From Vibrio sp. 10N.261.55.A7 (lineage in GTDB: Bacteria; Pseudomonadota; Gammaproteobacteria; Enterobacterales; Vibrionaceae), in contig NZ_MCWZ01000112.1 of NCBI RefSeq assembly GCF_002877365.1, positions 10,289-42,647 of the forward strand: a stretch of 32,359 bases of DNA. The letters are read 5' to 3'. Below the pieces are notes generated by a model. It did not search any database. It was not told the origin of the DNA and saw nothing but the letters and a program-made list of their open reading frames with translations. The translations under genes and the position numbers were made by a program. Of the stretch, positions 24,717 through 32,359 are shown piece after piece (position 1 is the stretch's first letter; every line of letters begins with the position of its first letter).

Positions 24717-26015
24717 CTATTGTTGACGAGGTTGGCGCGGACGACGGTTATTCGGTCTGCGATTTCCAGAGCGTGGGCCACCTGAATTCGAGCGACGTTG
24801 CTGTGGATTGCGAGAGCGCATGCGAATTGGTGCAGGCAGATCGTCAATCAACGCTGATGAATCATAATCAGAAACCGGAATCGAGTGTTCGATGTACTCT
24901 TCGATTGGCGGTAGGTTAATCGCGTAGTCTTCACAAGCAAAGCTAATAGAGTGACCGCTTTCACCAGCACGACCGGTACGGCCAATACGGTGAACGTAAT
25001 CTTCACAGTCGTCAGGAAGATCGTAGTTGAATACGTGTGTTACCTGAGGAATGTGTAGACCACGAGCGGCAACATCGGTTGCAACTAGAATATCTACGTC
25101 ACCTTTAGTGAATTGCTCTAGAATCTTCTCACGTTTCTTCTGTGGAACATCACCCGTTAGTAGGCCAACTCGGTGTCCATCAGCCGCAAGGTGTCCCCAA
25201 ACAGAATCACACTTGTGTTTTGTGTTAGCGAAAACGATAGCGCGATCTGGCCACTCTTCTTCAACTAAGGTTTGAAGCAGTTGCATCTTATGTTCGTTAG
25301 AAGGGTAGAAAAGCTCTTCTTGGATACGATGCCCTGTTTTACGTTCAGGTTCGACAACAACATGCTCAGGGTTGTGCATGTGCTCAAACGCAAGCTCTTG
25401 CACGCGGTAAGAAAGCGTTGCTGAGAACAGCATGTTTAGACGCTCGTTTGGTGCAGGCATGCGGCGGAACAAGAAACGAATGTCTTTAATGAATCCAAGG
25501 TCGAACATGCGATCGGCTTCATCAAGAACAACGGCTTGAATGTGGTTAAGGTTAAATACCTTCTGCTTATAGAAGTCGATAATACGACCTGTGGTACCGA
25601 TAAGGATATCGACACCCGCTTCTAGCTTAGATACTTGCTTATCGTAGCTTTCGCCACCGTAAGCTAAACCCGCTTTGATACCAGTGCTTGCACATAGAGA
25701 TTCAGCATCGTTAAAAATCTGAATCGCTAGCTCACGCGTTGGTGCCATAATGATCGCGCGAGGCTGGTTAGCTTGGCGACCTTCATGTTCAGGCGTAGTC
25801 AGTAAGTGGTTAAAAGTAGCAGTGAGAAACGCTAAGGTTTTACCAGTGCCCGTTTGGGCCTGGCCTGCAATGTCTTGGCCGGTGAGCAGTACCGGCAACG
25901 CCAAGGCTTGAATAGGGGTACAAAATTCGTATCCATTTTTATTCAATCCTTCAATGACTTGGGCGTTTAAACCGAAGTCGGCGAACTTTTGCTCTGTGAT
26001 ATGCGTCTTTTTCAT
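24717..26015 (-). CDS. rhlB: ATP-dependent RNA helicase RhlB
   Basis: A 432-aa DEAD-box helicase that unwinds structured RNA for RNase E in the degradosome. The Q motif is [11 protein letters not shown], Walker A is AQTGTGKT, the DEAD box is [13 protein letters not shown], with SAT (FSATLSYRV) and [13 protein letters not shown] motif VI. The C-terminal tail (residues 398-432) is rich in Arg, Asn and Pro and is probably an unstructured RNA-binding extension. The order gppA-rhlB, divergent from trxA-rho, matches that of E. coli. Confidence 0.97.
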   Translation of the reverse strand: MKKTHITEQKFADFGLNAQVIEGLNKNGYEFCTPIQALALPVLLTGQDIAGQAQTGTGKTLAFLTATFNHLLTTPEHEGRQANQPRAIIMAPTRELAIQIFNDAESLCASTGIKAGLAYGGESYDKQVSKLEAGVDILIGTTGRIIDFYKQKVFNLNHIQAVVLDEADRMFDLGFIKDIRFLFRRMPAPNERLNMLFSATLSYRVQELAFEHMHNPEHVVVEPERKTGHRIQEELFYPSNEHKMQLLQTLVEEEWPDRAIVFANTKHKCDSVWGHLAADGHRVGLLTGDVPQKKREKILEQFTKGDVDILVATDVAARGLHIPQVTHVFNYDLPDDCEDYVHRIGRTGRAGESGHSISFACEDYAINLPPIEEYIEHSIPVSDYDSSALIDDLPAPIRMRSRNPQQRRSNSGGPRSGNRRPNNRRPRQPRQQ

Positions 26016-26126
26016 CGCTATAGAATATCAGCTTAAGCTTGCAATACGAAAGTAAATACATTCCAATAGGGCATCTATTTACTGATTATTACGCAATCAG
26101 TTGAGAAAAATACATTGGAGTGGAAG

Positions 26127-26453
26127 ATGAGTGACAAGATTTTGCAGCTAACAGATGATGGTTTTGATAACGACGTGATCAATGCTGCAGGCCCGGTTCT
26201 TGTGGATTTTTGGGCAGAATGGTGTGGTCCTTGTAAAATGATTGCCCCTATTCTTGATGAAATTGCAGATGAATACGAAGGCAAGCTCACTATCGGTAAA
26301 TTAAATATCGACCAGAATGCTGGCGTACCGCCAAAGTTTGGTATTCGTGGCATTCCAACATTGTTGCTATTTAAAGATGGCGTCGTTGCTGCAACGAAAG
26401 TTGGCGCACTATCTAAAACTCAACTTAAAGAGTTTTTAGACGCAAACCTATAG
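26127..26453 (+). CDS. trxA: Thioredoxin 1
   Basis: A 108-aa cytoplasmic disulfide reductase with the canonical WCGPCK active site and the cis-proline loop RGIPTLLLF. The start is the ATG at 26127 with GGAGTGGAAG just upstream; an in-frame TTG four codons earlier is unlikely. It donates electrons to thiol peroxidase (tpx, also in this window), ribonucleotide reductase and methionine sulfoxide reductases. It is divergent from rhlB across 111 bases and followed by its own terminator before rho. Confidence 0.97.
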   Translation: MSDKILQLTDDGFDNDVINAAGPVLVDFWAEWCGPCKMIAPILDEIADEYEGKLTIGKLNIDQNAGVPPKFGIRGIPTLLLFKDGVVAATKVGALSKTQLKEFLDANL

Positions 26454-26467
26454 CGCTATAGAATAAA

Positions 26468-26506
26468 AAAGCCGTGCAGAATTACATTTCGCACGGTTTT
26501 GTTTTT
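26468..26506 (+). terminator. Intrinsic terminator of trxA
   Basis: GCCGTGC and GCACGGT (one G-U pair) flank a 13-base loop, with A residues before and TTTTGTTTTT after. Confidence 0.85.
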
Positions 26507-26582
26507 GATAGATAACAAAATCTAGACTAGGCTACTATTTAGTGCTAGTTTATTGCACGTAAATTAAACAAGTGTTCACTTC

Positions 26583-26602
26583 TTGGTCGTTCCTGAGACC
26601 AA
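26583..26602 (+). promoter_or_regulatory. Hairpin in the rho leader
   Basis: TTGGTC and GACCAA form a perfect 6-bp stem around GTTCCTGA, 57 bases before the rho ATG. E. coli rho is autoregulated by attenuation in its leader; whether this hairpin takes part here is unknown. No clear rhoL-type leader peptide is seen. Confidence 0.4.
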
Positions 26603-26658
26603 ATCCATCTTACAACTAAAAAACAGATCCTATTTTGACTAAACAAGTATCAACTACA

Positions 26659-27921
26659 ATGAATCTAACAGAACTGAAGAGCAGACCTGTGTCTGATCTT
26701 GTTAAGCTTGGCGAAAGCTTAGGCCTTGAAAACCTAGCTCGCTTAAGAAAACAAGACATTATCTTCTCCATCCTAAAAGCTCACGCGAAAAGCGGTGAAG
26801 ATATTTTTGGCGATGGCGTTCTAGAAATACTTCAAGACGGTTTTGGATTTTTACGAAGCTCCGATAGTTCATACCTAGCTGGTCCAGACGACATCTATGT
26901 ATCGCCTAGCCAGATACGTCGTTTCAATCTGCGAACTGGTGACTCTATTGCCGGAAAGATTCGTCCGCCTAAAGACGGTGAGCGTTACTTCGCACTACTG
27001 AAAGTTAACACGGTTAACCACGATAGACCTGATAACGCCCGTAATAAAATTCTGTTTGAAAACCTAACGCCACTTCACGCGAACGAGCGTATGGTGATGG
27101 AAGCAGGTAACGGTGCGACAGAAGATATTACAGCTCGAATTCTAGATCTTGCTTCTCCTATTGGTAAAGGACAGCGTGGTCTTATTGTTGCTCCGCCTAA
27201 AGCGGGTAAAACAATGCTTCTGCAAAATATTGCACAGAGCATCGCTCGTAACCACCCTGAATGTGAATTGATGGTTCTTCTTATCGATGAACGTCCAGAG
27301 GAAGTGACGGAAATGCAACGCCTAGTTAAAGGTGAAGTGGTTGCGTCTACGTTTGATGAACCAGCGTCTCGCCACGTGCAAGTTGCAGAGATGATCATCG
27401 AAAAAGCGAAGCGCCTTGTTGAGCATAAGAAAGATGTGGTTATCTTGCTTGATTCCATTACTCGTCTAGCTCGTGCATATAACACGGTTGTTCCATCATC
27501 AGGTAAAGTTCTGACTGGTGGTGTTGATGCGAATGCTCTACACCGTCCAAAACGTTTCTTTGGTGCAGCGCGTAATGTAGAAGAGGGTGGTAGCTTAACC
27601 ATCATCGCTACGGCACTTGTCGATACTGGCTCTAAGATGGATGAAGTCATCTACGAAGAGTTCAAGGGTACAGGTAACATGGAACTGCACCTGAATCGTA
27701 AGATTGCAGAAAAACGTGTCTTCCCTGCTATTGACTTCAATCGTTCTGGTACTCGTCGCGAAGAGTTACTGACGAAGAAAGATGAACTGCAGAAAATGTG
27801 GATTCTACGTAAGATCGTTCACCCAATGGGCGAAATTGATGCAATGGAATTCCTCATTGATAAGCTTGCAATGACGAAAACGAACAATGAGTTCTTTGAT
27901 GCAATGCGCCGTCAAAAGTAA
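26659..27921 (+). CDS. rho: Transcription termination factor Rho
   Basis: A 420-aa hexameric RNA-dependent ATPase, nearly identical in pattern to E. coli Rho (419 aa). The N-terminal helical region [19 protein letters not shown] leads to an OSB-fold RNA-binding domain ([39 protein letters not shown]). Walker A is [11 protein letters not shown], Walker [17 protein letters not shown], the Q-loop RVFPAIDFN is visible, and the R-loop region is [17 protein letters not shown]. The ATG at 26659 is chosen by alignment to family N-termini. It has no Shine-Dalgarno sequence, and an in-frame TTG at 26635 would add eight residues (MTKQVSTT). Confidence 0.97.
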   Translation: MNLTELKSRPVSDLVKLGESLGLENLARLRKQDIIFSILKAHAKSGEDIFGDGVLEILQDGFGFLRSSDSSYLAGPDDIYVSPSQIRRFNLRTGDSIAGKIRPPKDGERYFALLKVNTVNHDRPDNARNKILFENLTPLHANERMVMEAGNGATEDITARILDLASPIGKGQRGLIVAPPKAGKTMLLQNIAQSIARNHPECELMVLLIDERPEEVTEMQRLVKGEVVASTFDEPASRHVQVAEMIIEKAKRLVEHKKDVVILLDSITRLARAYNTVVPSSGKVLTGGVDANALHRPKRFFGAARNVEEGGSLTIIATALVDTGSKMDEVIYEEFKGTGNMELHLNRKIAEKRVFPAIDFNRSGTRREELLTKKDELQKMWILRKIVHPMGEIDAMEFLIDKLAMTKTNNEFFDAMRRQK

Positions 27922-27936
27922 TTCATGAGTTTGTAG

Positions 27937-27968
27937 AAAAACGCCACCGATTGTTCGGTGGCGTTTTT
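27937..27968 (+). terminator. Intrinsic terminator of rho
   Basis: AAAAACGCCACCGA and TCGGTGGCGTTTTT form a 14-bp perfect stem with a TTGT loop, followed by GTTT. Confidence 0.93.
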
Positions 27969-28024
27969 GTTTGCATTCTATTTGTAAAGTGCCACAATGA
28001 TTGAAATGTTAAAAGGAGGTTAAC

Positions 28025-29017
28025 ATGCGACAAGGATTGTTCTCTGTTCTCCTAATGTCATCATTGCTTATGAATTCTCTCGTTGCTTTTGCAACACAAA
28101 TGGAACCGATTACCGTTAAGCAATGGTTAAAGGATGAACATATACACCGCAAGGTGAATGAGTTAATGCAATATGTTGAGAATGATGAGCTTGATTCTCT
28201 CAAGTTTGCATTGGAGCGCTTGGCATTACCACAGCAAGAAGTCGCTCGATTTGTGTTGCTTGATACGATTGAAAAGCAAAGTCGTGCAATCAGCCCCAAA
28301 ATGTCGATGTTTTTGGATCGTCAGTTGGCGCTTGTCCCTGTCTATCAAGTCGTAGAAAGAGGGGATGGATATGAATTCGTCGTCCCTGCTTTTAATTACC
28401 CAGCGACGGCGAGTCGACTCATAAAGCGCTGGGAACAAGACCAAACCACAATGGATTTTGTTCTTTCTGCAGAACGGCAAGAACTCAATTTAAAGACATG
28501 GTTGTCGGGCAGTGATTTTCAAGTTCAATCGCGAGAAGCCTTGCTTAATAGAGAACTCGACAGTCTATCTCCTGAAGCAATATCAGCCTTAACTAACCAG
28601 TTAACCTCTCAAGCGATTACTAGCTGGCTTCCTTCTCCCAAGGTCATGGTTCAAATGGCTCGAGTCAGTAAAGACGAAGAGGTGTATCGCCTATTATGGC
28701 GTATGCGTGCCGACTTCTATAGTGAATCAGAACTGGTTAGGCTTTCTGAGCTCAATGACACGTTCTCACGTTCTCAGGTTATGATGGCTTCAGGTAACCC
28801 AGCATTAAAGCAAAAGGCCTTGACCGCTTTAACAAAAGCGAAGCCGATGACCGATGATGTGAAACAGTTTCTTGTGAATAAGATGCGAGTGGCTGAAGAT
28901 GCAACCTTAGTGGCGAATGAACTCGAGAAGCAAGGCTACCGAAGCTGGCTAGAAGAGCTCGCTGATAGCAAAAATGGCTTGAACACCAACGCGATTCTGC
29001 AAGCATTATCCCAATAA
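28025..29017 (+). CDS. Putative secreted/periplasmic protein of unknown function
   Basis: A 330-aa protein with a clear Sec signal peptide (MRQGLFSVLLMSSLLMNSLVAFA, cleavage likely before TQ). I recognise no family. The mature part appears mostly helical: a region around residues 25-100 rich in Leu/Glu (NELMQYVENDELDSLKFALERLALPQQEVARFVLL), a short beta-like segment (VVERGDGYEFVVPAFNYPA) and a C-terminal helical region. The ribosome-binding site AAAGGAGGT is a full anti-Shine-Dalgarno match only four bases from the ATG. It lies alone between the rho terminator and ubiD. Binding or structural roles are guesses. Confidence 0.85.
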   Translation: MRQGLFSVLLMSSLLMNSLVAFATQMEPITVKQWLKDEHIHRKVNELMQYVENDELDSLKFALERLALPQQEVARFVLLDTIEKQSRAISPKMSMFLDRQLALVPVYQVVERGDGYEFVVPAFNYPATASRLIKRWEQDQTTMDFVLSAERQELNLKTWLSGSDFQVQSREALLNRELDSLSPEAISALTNQLTSQAITSWLPSPKVMVQMARVSKDEEVYRLLWRMRADFYSESELVRLSELNDTFSRSQVMMASGNPALKQKALTALTKAKPMTDDVKQFLVNKMRVAEDATLVANELEKQGYRSWLEELADSKNGLNTNAILQALSQ

Positions 29018-29032
29018 TTGATCGAAATCATA

Positions 29033-29057
29033 AAGAGGGATAGTGCGATCCTTTTTT
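29033..29057 (+). terminator. Terminator-like hairpin before ubiD
   Basis: AAGAGGGAT and ATCCTTTTT pair along nine positions (two G-U) around AGTGCG, ending in a T-run. It follows the unknown secreted-protein gene by 16 bases. Confidence 0.65.
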
Positions 29058-29065
29058 GTTATACT
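29057..29065 (+). promoter_or_regulatory. Extended -10 promoter candidate for ubiD
   Basis: TGTTATACT contains an extended -10 (TGnTATACT) directly after the terminator-like T-run and 31 bases before the ubiD ATG. No good -35 box is apparent. Confidence 0.5.
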
Positions 29066-29096
29066 GCTGTCAGTTTAATCAATTGATAGAAGTGCT

Positions 29097-30977
29097 ATGA
29101 GTTTTAAGGATTTACGCGACTTTGTTGATCACCTCGAGAGTAAGGGATTGCTCAAGCGTATTACTCACCCTGTTGACCCTCACTACGAAATGACCGAAAT
29201 CAGCGATCGTACGCTTCGTGCAGGCGGCCCGGCATTGCTGTTCGAAAACCCTATTGGTTATGGAATCCCAGTGCTGACAAACTTATTTGGCACAGCGGAG
29301 CGTGTCGCCATTGGTATGGGACGTTCAGAGGTGAAAGAGCTGCGTGAAGTGGGCAAGTTACTGGCCTATCTCAAAGAACCTGAGCCCCCGAAAGGCTTTA
29401 AAGACGCCATTGATAAGATTCCAGTATTCAAGCAAGTTCTCAATATGCCCGTGAAGCGCTTAAGGAAAGCATCTTGTCAGGAAATTGTATGGCAGGGAGA
29501 AGACGTTGATCTGGATAAGATACCAGTAATGAGTTGTTGGCAAGATGACGTCGCACCGTTATTGACTTGGGGATTAACCATCACCAAAGGACCGAACAAA
29601 AAGCGTCAGAACTTAGGTATCTATCGCCAGCAAAAAATCAGTAAGAACAAAGTTATCATGCGATGGTTAGCGCACAGAGGCGGCGCGTTAGATCTGCGTG
29701 ACTGGATGGAAACGAACCCAGGTAAACCGTTCCCTGTTACGGTGGCTTTTGGTGCGGACCCTGCAACGATTCTTGGTGCTGTCACCCCTGTACCAGATAC
29801 GCTTTCCGAGTATGCGTTTGCTGGGCTACTACGCGGTAGTAAAACGGAAGTGGTTAAATCGGTCAGCAATGAATTGGAAGTACCAGCCAGCGCTGAAATA
29901 GTCATGGAAGGTTATATCGACCCAAATGAATTTGCCGATGAAGGGCCTTATGGTGATCATACTGGTTACTATAACGAGAAAGAAAAACACCACGTGTTTA
30001 CCATTACTCATATCACGATGCGTAAGGACCCGATTTATCACAGTACGTACACTGGACGTCCGCCAGATGAACCAGCTGTATTAGGGGTAGCTCTTAACGA
30101 AGTGTTTGTCCCTATACTGCAAAAGCAGTTCCCTGAGATCGAAGATTTTTACCTACCACCTGAAGGTTGTTCATACCGAATGGCAGTGGTCACCATGAAG
30201 AAGCAGTACCCAGGGCATGCAAAGCGTGTAATGATGGGTGTGTGGTCATTTCTTCGCCAGTTCATGTACACTAAATTTGTCATCGTGTGTGATGAAGGTA
30301 TCGATGCTCGTGATTGGACGCAAGTGACCAATGCAATGACGGAAAATATGGAACCTCAATTTGATACCACCATGATTGAGAGTACGCCTATTGATTCGCT
30401 AGATTTTGCATCGCCAGTGGTAGGGCTAGGGTCAAAAATGGGATTAGATGCCACGAAAAAGTGGCCAGCAGAATTGGAACTGTCGGGTAGCTCTGTTCAG
30501 TCGCAAGAAATACAACACCTTAAGAAAATAGAAGTGGATGAGCTTGTCAGCCTTCTAAAAGCTGAAAGCCAAGACATAATTAATGTCTACTTGCCTCAAA
30601 ACACTCGAGTTAACGGAATGGCGATTGTTTCTATCCGTAAGGAAATACCAGGGCAAGCGGAGTCGTTGATGAGAAAACTCGTATCGACTCTTAATAAGAA
30701 GATGCAGATTAAGTTTATTATCGTTTGCGATGATGATGTGGAAGTATCAGATTGGAATGATGTCATATGGGCGGTCACGACGCGTATGGACCCATCTCGA
30801 GACACATTAACGCTGCATACAGAAGATGACGATGGCGTTAAAAGTTCTGTCATGGGGTTAGATGCGACCAATAAATTAAATGGAGAAGTTAAGCGCGAGT
30901 GGGGAGTTCCGATTAAAAAAGATCCTCAAGTTGTGGATAAAATCGACAGTATATGGGATGAACTATCGATTCTATGA
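29097..30977 (+). CDS. ubiD: 4-hydroxy-3-polyprenylbenzoate decarboxylase UbiD with duplicated C-terminal domain
   Basis: Prenyl-FMN-dependent decarboxylase of ubiquinone biosynthesis. The core (residues 1-480) is canonical UbiD, including [20 protein letters not shown] with the catalytic or prFMN-binding glutamates E271 and E282. At 626 aa it is about 130 residues longer than E. coli UbiD (497). The extra length is a second copy of the C-terminal domain: copy 1 at about 347-480, copy 2 at about 493-626. They align through [15 protein letters not shown] / [15 protein letters not shown] and [14 protein letters not shown] / [10 protein letters not shown]. Copy 2 retains the [15 protein letters not shown] and [17 protein letters not shown] segments expected at a normal UbiD C-terminus; copy 1 retains [12 protein letters not shown]. 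The stop overlaps the next gene by four bases. Confidence 0.95.
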   Translation: MSFKDLRDFVDHLESKGLLKRITHPVDPHYEMTEISDRTLRAGGPALLFENPIGYGIPVLTNLFGTAERVAIGMGRSEVKELREVGKLLAYLKEPEPPKGFKDAIDKIPVFKQVLNMPVKRLRKASCQEIVWQGEDVDLDKIPVMSCWQDDVAPLLTWGLTITKGPNKKRQNLGIYRQQKISKNKVIMRWLAHRGGALDLRDWMETNPGKPFPVTVAFGADPATILGAVTPVPDTLSEYAFAGLLRGSKTEVVKSVSNELEVPASAEIVMEGYIDPNEFADEGPYGDHTGYYNEKEKHHVFTITHITMRKDPIYHSTYTGRPPDEPAVLGVALNEVFVPILQKQFPEIEDFYLPPEGCSYRMAVVTMKKQYPGHAKRVMMGVWSFLRQFMYTKFVIVCDEGIDARDWTQVTNAMTENMEPQFDTTMIESTPIDSLDFASPVVGLGSKMGLDATKKWPAELELSGSSVQSQEIQHLKKIEVDELVSLLKAESQDIINVYLPQNTRVNGMAIVSIRKEIPGQAESLMRKLVSTLNKKMQIKFIIVCDDDVEVSDWNDVIWAVTTRMDPSRDTLTLHTEDDDGVKSSVMGLDATNKLNGEVKREWGVPIKKDPQVVDKIDSIWDELSIL

Positions 30978-31243
30978 GCTACTCCGTGACGATACTGCCA
31001 AATGGCATTACATTTGCTGTCAAAGAAAAAGAGACGATTTTAGAAGCGGCGCTCAACAATAATGTAGCCCTTCCGAATCGATGCCAAGTCGGCGCATGTG
31101 CGATGTGCATGTGCAAGAAACAAGAGGGTGAAGTAAGTTATCACCTTGATCCCATGCTCACAGAGAAAGAGCAGAATCAAGGTTGGATATTTCCTTGCCA
31201 AGCCTTCGCAGAAAGTAATTTAGTCCTTACCTATAGTGAGTAA
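30974..31243 (+). CDS. 2Fe-2S plant-type ferredoxin between ubiD and fre
   Basis: An 89-aa ferredoxin-fold protein. Cluster ligands are C37, C42 and C45 (CQVGACAMC) and C75 (FPCQA), the plant/vertebrate-type spacing C-x4-C-x2-C-x29-C. An extra C47 is present. Its ATG overlaps the ubiD stop by four bases (ATGA) and fre starts 14 bases after its stop, so the three form one translationally linked operon. It resembles the ferredoxin domain found fused to Fre-type reductases in multicomponent oxygenases, here as a separate protein. Its partner is plausibly Fre (inference). Confidence 0.9.
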   Translation: MSYSVTILPNGITFAVKEKETILEAALNNNVALPNRCQVGACAMCMCKKQEGEVSYHLDPMLTEKEQNQGWIFPCQAFAESNLVLTYSE

Positions 31244-31257
31244 GTGAAAGGAAGACC

Positions 31258-31971
31258 ATGACCATTAAATGTAAAGTAAAATCTATTCAACCATTAGCGT
31301 GTAATACTTTTCAGATTCTATTGCACCCTGAATCACCAATCTCATTCAAAGCTGGGCAATATTTGATGGTTGAAATGGGAGAAAGTGATAAACGTCCATT
31401 TTCAATTGCGAGTAGTCCATGTCGACATGAAGGTGAACTTGAGCTTCATATTGGGGCAGCAGAGCATAACGCTTATGCGATTGAAGTTGTTGAACTGATG
31501 AAGAAGGCACTGAGTAGTGGTGATTCTATTAACATAGATGCACCTCACGGCACAGCATGGGTTAAAGAAGGCAGTGAGCGACCATTATTACTCATTGCTG
31601 GTGGTACTGGGTTTAGCTACGTTCGTTCTATCCTTGATCATTGCGTTAGTATTGAAAAGAGCTCCCCTATCTATCTATATTGGGGTGCCAAGACGATAGA
31701 TCAGCTTTATGCGAAAGAAGAGTTAGAGTTGATTGCGAAAAATCATAGTAATGTGCATTTCATTCCAGTGATTGAAAATCCGGAAGAAAACTGGGCAGGA
31801 AAGCTTGGGAATGTTCTTCAAGCCATTAATGACGATTTTGAGTCATTAGCCGATTACGATATCTATATAGCTGGACGCTTTGAAATGGCAGGAGCGGCTA
31901 GAGAGCAGTTTACGCAAAATAAACAGGCGGAAAGCGATCACATGTACGCAGATGCGTATGCTTTTATCTAA
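31258..31971 (+). CDS. fre: NAD(P)H-flavin reductase (Fre)
   Basis: A 237-aa ferredoxin-NADP reductase-fold enzyme that reduces free FMN and FAD. The flavin motif is RPFSIAS (residues about 46-52) and the nucleotide-binding motif is [16 protein letters not shown] near residue 115. [19 protein letters not shown] and the C-terminal [16 protein letters not shown] are typical of Fre/LuxG. AGGAAGACC precedes the ATG. In E. coli fre also follows ubiD. Reduced FMN from Fre can feed UbiX, which makes the prenyl-FMN cofactor of UbiD, giving the operon a metabolic logic (inference). Confidence 0.95.
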   Translation: MTIKCKVKSIQPLACNTFQILLHPESPISFKAGQYLMVEMGESDKRPFSIASSPCRHEGELELHIGAAEHNAYAIEVVELMKKALSSGDSINIDAPHGTAWVKEGSERPLLLIAGGTGFSYVRSILDHCVSIEKSSPIYLYWGAKTIDQLYAKEELELIAKNHSNVHFIPVIENPEENWAGKLGNVLQAINDDFESLADYDIYIAGRFEMAGAAREQFTQNKQAESDHMYADAYAFI

Positions 31972-31990
31972 ATAGTTAGCGAAATGTGAC

Positions 31991-32019
31991 AAAAAAGAGA
32001 GCTTTTAGCTCTCTTTTTT
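31991..32019 (+). terminator. Intrinsic terminator of the ubiD-fre operon
   Basis: AAAGAGAGC and GCTCTCTTT form a 9-bp stem around TTTTA, preceded by A residues and followed by a run of T residues. Confidence 0.9.
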
Positions 32020-32079
32020 TATGGTCTGATGCTTTTCTGGGCAAAGAAGCATTATTTTCGATATTTATTGGAAAAAGCC

Positions 32080-32107
32080 TTGCGCTATTATCGAGTCTGT
32101 CTATAAT
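32080..32107 (+). promoter_or_regulatory. rRNA operon promoter P1
   Basis: TTGCGC (32080-32085) and a perfect TATAAT (32102-32107) are 16 bases apart, followed by a GC-rich discriminator (GCGC), as expected for a stringently controlled rrn promoter. An AT-rich stretch at 32050-32079 could act as an UP element. Confidence 0.8.
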
Positions 32108-32195
32108 GCGCATCCACTGACACGGCAGACGCCACAAGGCCTCAGCAATGTTCAGTAAGACGGAAAGTCAGAAAGAATTAAATTTCAAAAAGTGT

Positions 32196-32223
32196 TTGAC
32201 ACTGAAACTTAAATCGCTAGAAT
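32196..32223 (+). promoter_or_regulatory. rRNA operon promoter P2
   Basis: A perfect TTGACA (32196-32201) and TAGAAT (32218-32223) are separated by 16 bases and followed by GGCCGTCCGC, the arrangement seen in rrn P2 promoters. Confidence 0.85.
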
Positions 32224-32232
32224 GGCCGTCCG

Positions 32233-32302
32233 CTTTGAGAAGAAAGCTTCACAAAGCAACGCTCTTTAACAATTTAAACCTATCAATCTGTGTGGGCACT
32301 CG
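32233..32302 (+). promoter_or_regulatory. rrn antitermination leader (boxB, boxA, boxC)
   Basis: The boxB hairpin at 32233-32256 pairs CTTTG/CAAAG and GAAG/CTTC around AAAG. boxA at 32261-32273 is GCTCTTTAACAAT, the NusB/S10-binding sequence. boxC at 32289-32302 is TGTGTGGGCACTCG, matching E. coli. Together they identify the start of a 16S-23S-5S operon on the plus strand; the 16S gene itself begins after the window. Confidence 0.93.
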
Positions 32303-32359
32303 TTGATGATAATCAAAAAATGAAACTTCGGTTTCAACTTTGGTTTCAATGAACTGAGT
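32303..32359 (+). ncRNA. 5' leader of pre-16S rRNA (partial)
   Basis: Pre-rRNA leader continuing past the window edge. TGAAAC-TTCG-GTTTCA at 32321-32336 is a 6-bp hairpin with a UUCG tetraloop. The mature 16S 5' end is not reached. Confidence 0.75.

Noticed and set aside
27075..27650. A 191-aa minus-strand open frame within rho
   Set aside because: Rho is highly conserved over this whole stretch. The opposite frame is a codon-bias shadow rich in Arg and Ser.
32303..32359. Start of the 16S rRNA gene inside the window
   Set aside because: The conserved 16S start (AGAGTTTGATC region) is not present; only the leader is.

Overview
The window looks like chromosomal DNA of a Vibrio or close relative, possibly of the Harveyi clade (inference). 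The evidence is the gene set and order: gorA, rlmJ-prlC, uvrD, recQ, yhhQ, gppA-rhlB divergent from trxA-rho, ubiD-fre, and an rRNA operon leader. A CsrB-type RNA and a 2Fe-2S ferredoxin gene between ubiD and fre point the same way. Codon usage looks even throughout and I see no transposase, integrase, CRISPR array or tRNA.

Layout. 1-5.9 kb: glutathione reductase, a GST-like protein with a cysteine-rich tail, RlmJ, oligopeptidase A and a tiny lipoprotein. 5.9-8.4 kb: a minus-strand four-gene cassette encoding a DoxX protein, a DUF2063 (HvfC/BufC-type) protein, a DUF692 (MbnB/BufB-type) protein and a small secreted Cys4 peptide. This is a bufferin/oxazolin-type modified-peptide operon. 8.7-12.4 kb: uvrD, tpx, then a gene-free stretch of about 1.1 kb that encodes a CsrB-family regulatory RNA on the minus strand (27 GGA motifs), with a VarA/GacA-type palindrome upstream. 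12.5-16.7 kb: rarD, recQ, a small DUF3630-like gene, and yhhQ with its own promoter and a preQ1-I-like riboswitch.

16.7-23.1 kb is the most accessory-looking region. A GntR/HutC-type regulator and a Gfo/Idh/MocA dehydrogenase run leftward. A TRAP transporter (small permease, large permease, binding protein) runs rightward, followed by a TauD/SyrP-like Fe(II)/2-oxoglutarate oxygenase. The divergent promoter region carries a long symmetric pair of operator-like arms. The cluster looks like an uptake and catabolism unit for an unidentified, probably carboxylated, substrate.

23.2-32.4 kb returns to conserved core genes: gppA-rhlB, trxA, rho, a secreted protein of unknown function, then ubiD-ferredoxin-fre. 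UbiD is about 130 residues longer than usual because its C-terminal domain is tandemly duplicated. Fre may supply reduced flavin for making the prenyl-FMN cofactor that UbiD uses (inference). The window ends in an rRNA operon leader (P1, P2, boxB, boxA, boxC) before the start of 16S rRNA.

Functional themes: thiol and redox homeostasis (gorA, GST, tpx, trxA), metal handling (bufferin cassette), DNA repair helicases (uvrD, recQ), RNA-level regulation (CsrB, preQ1 riboswitch, Rho, RhlB), and one uncharacterised catabolic cluster. All family assignments come from reading motifs by eye; no database search was run.
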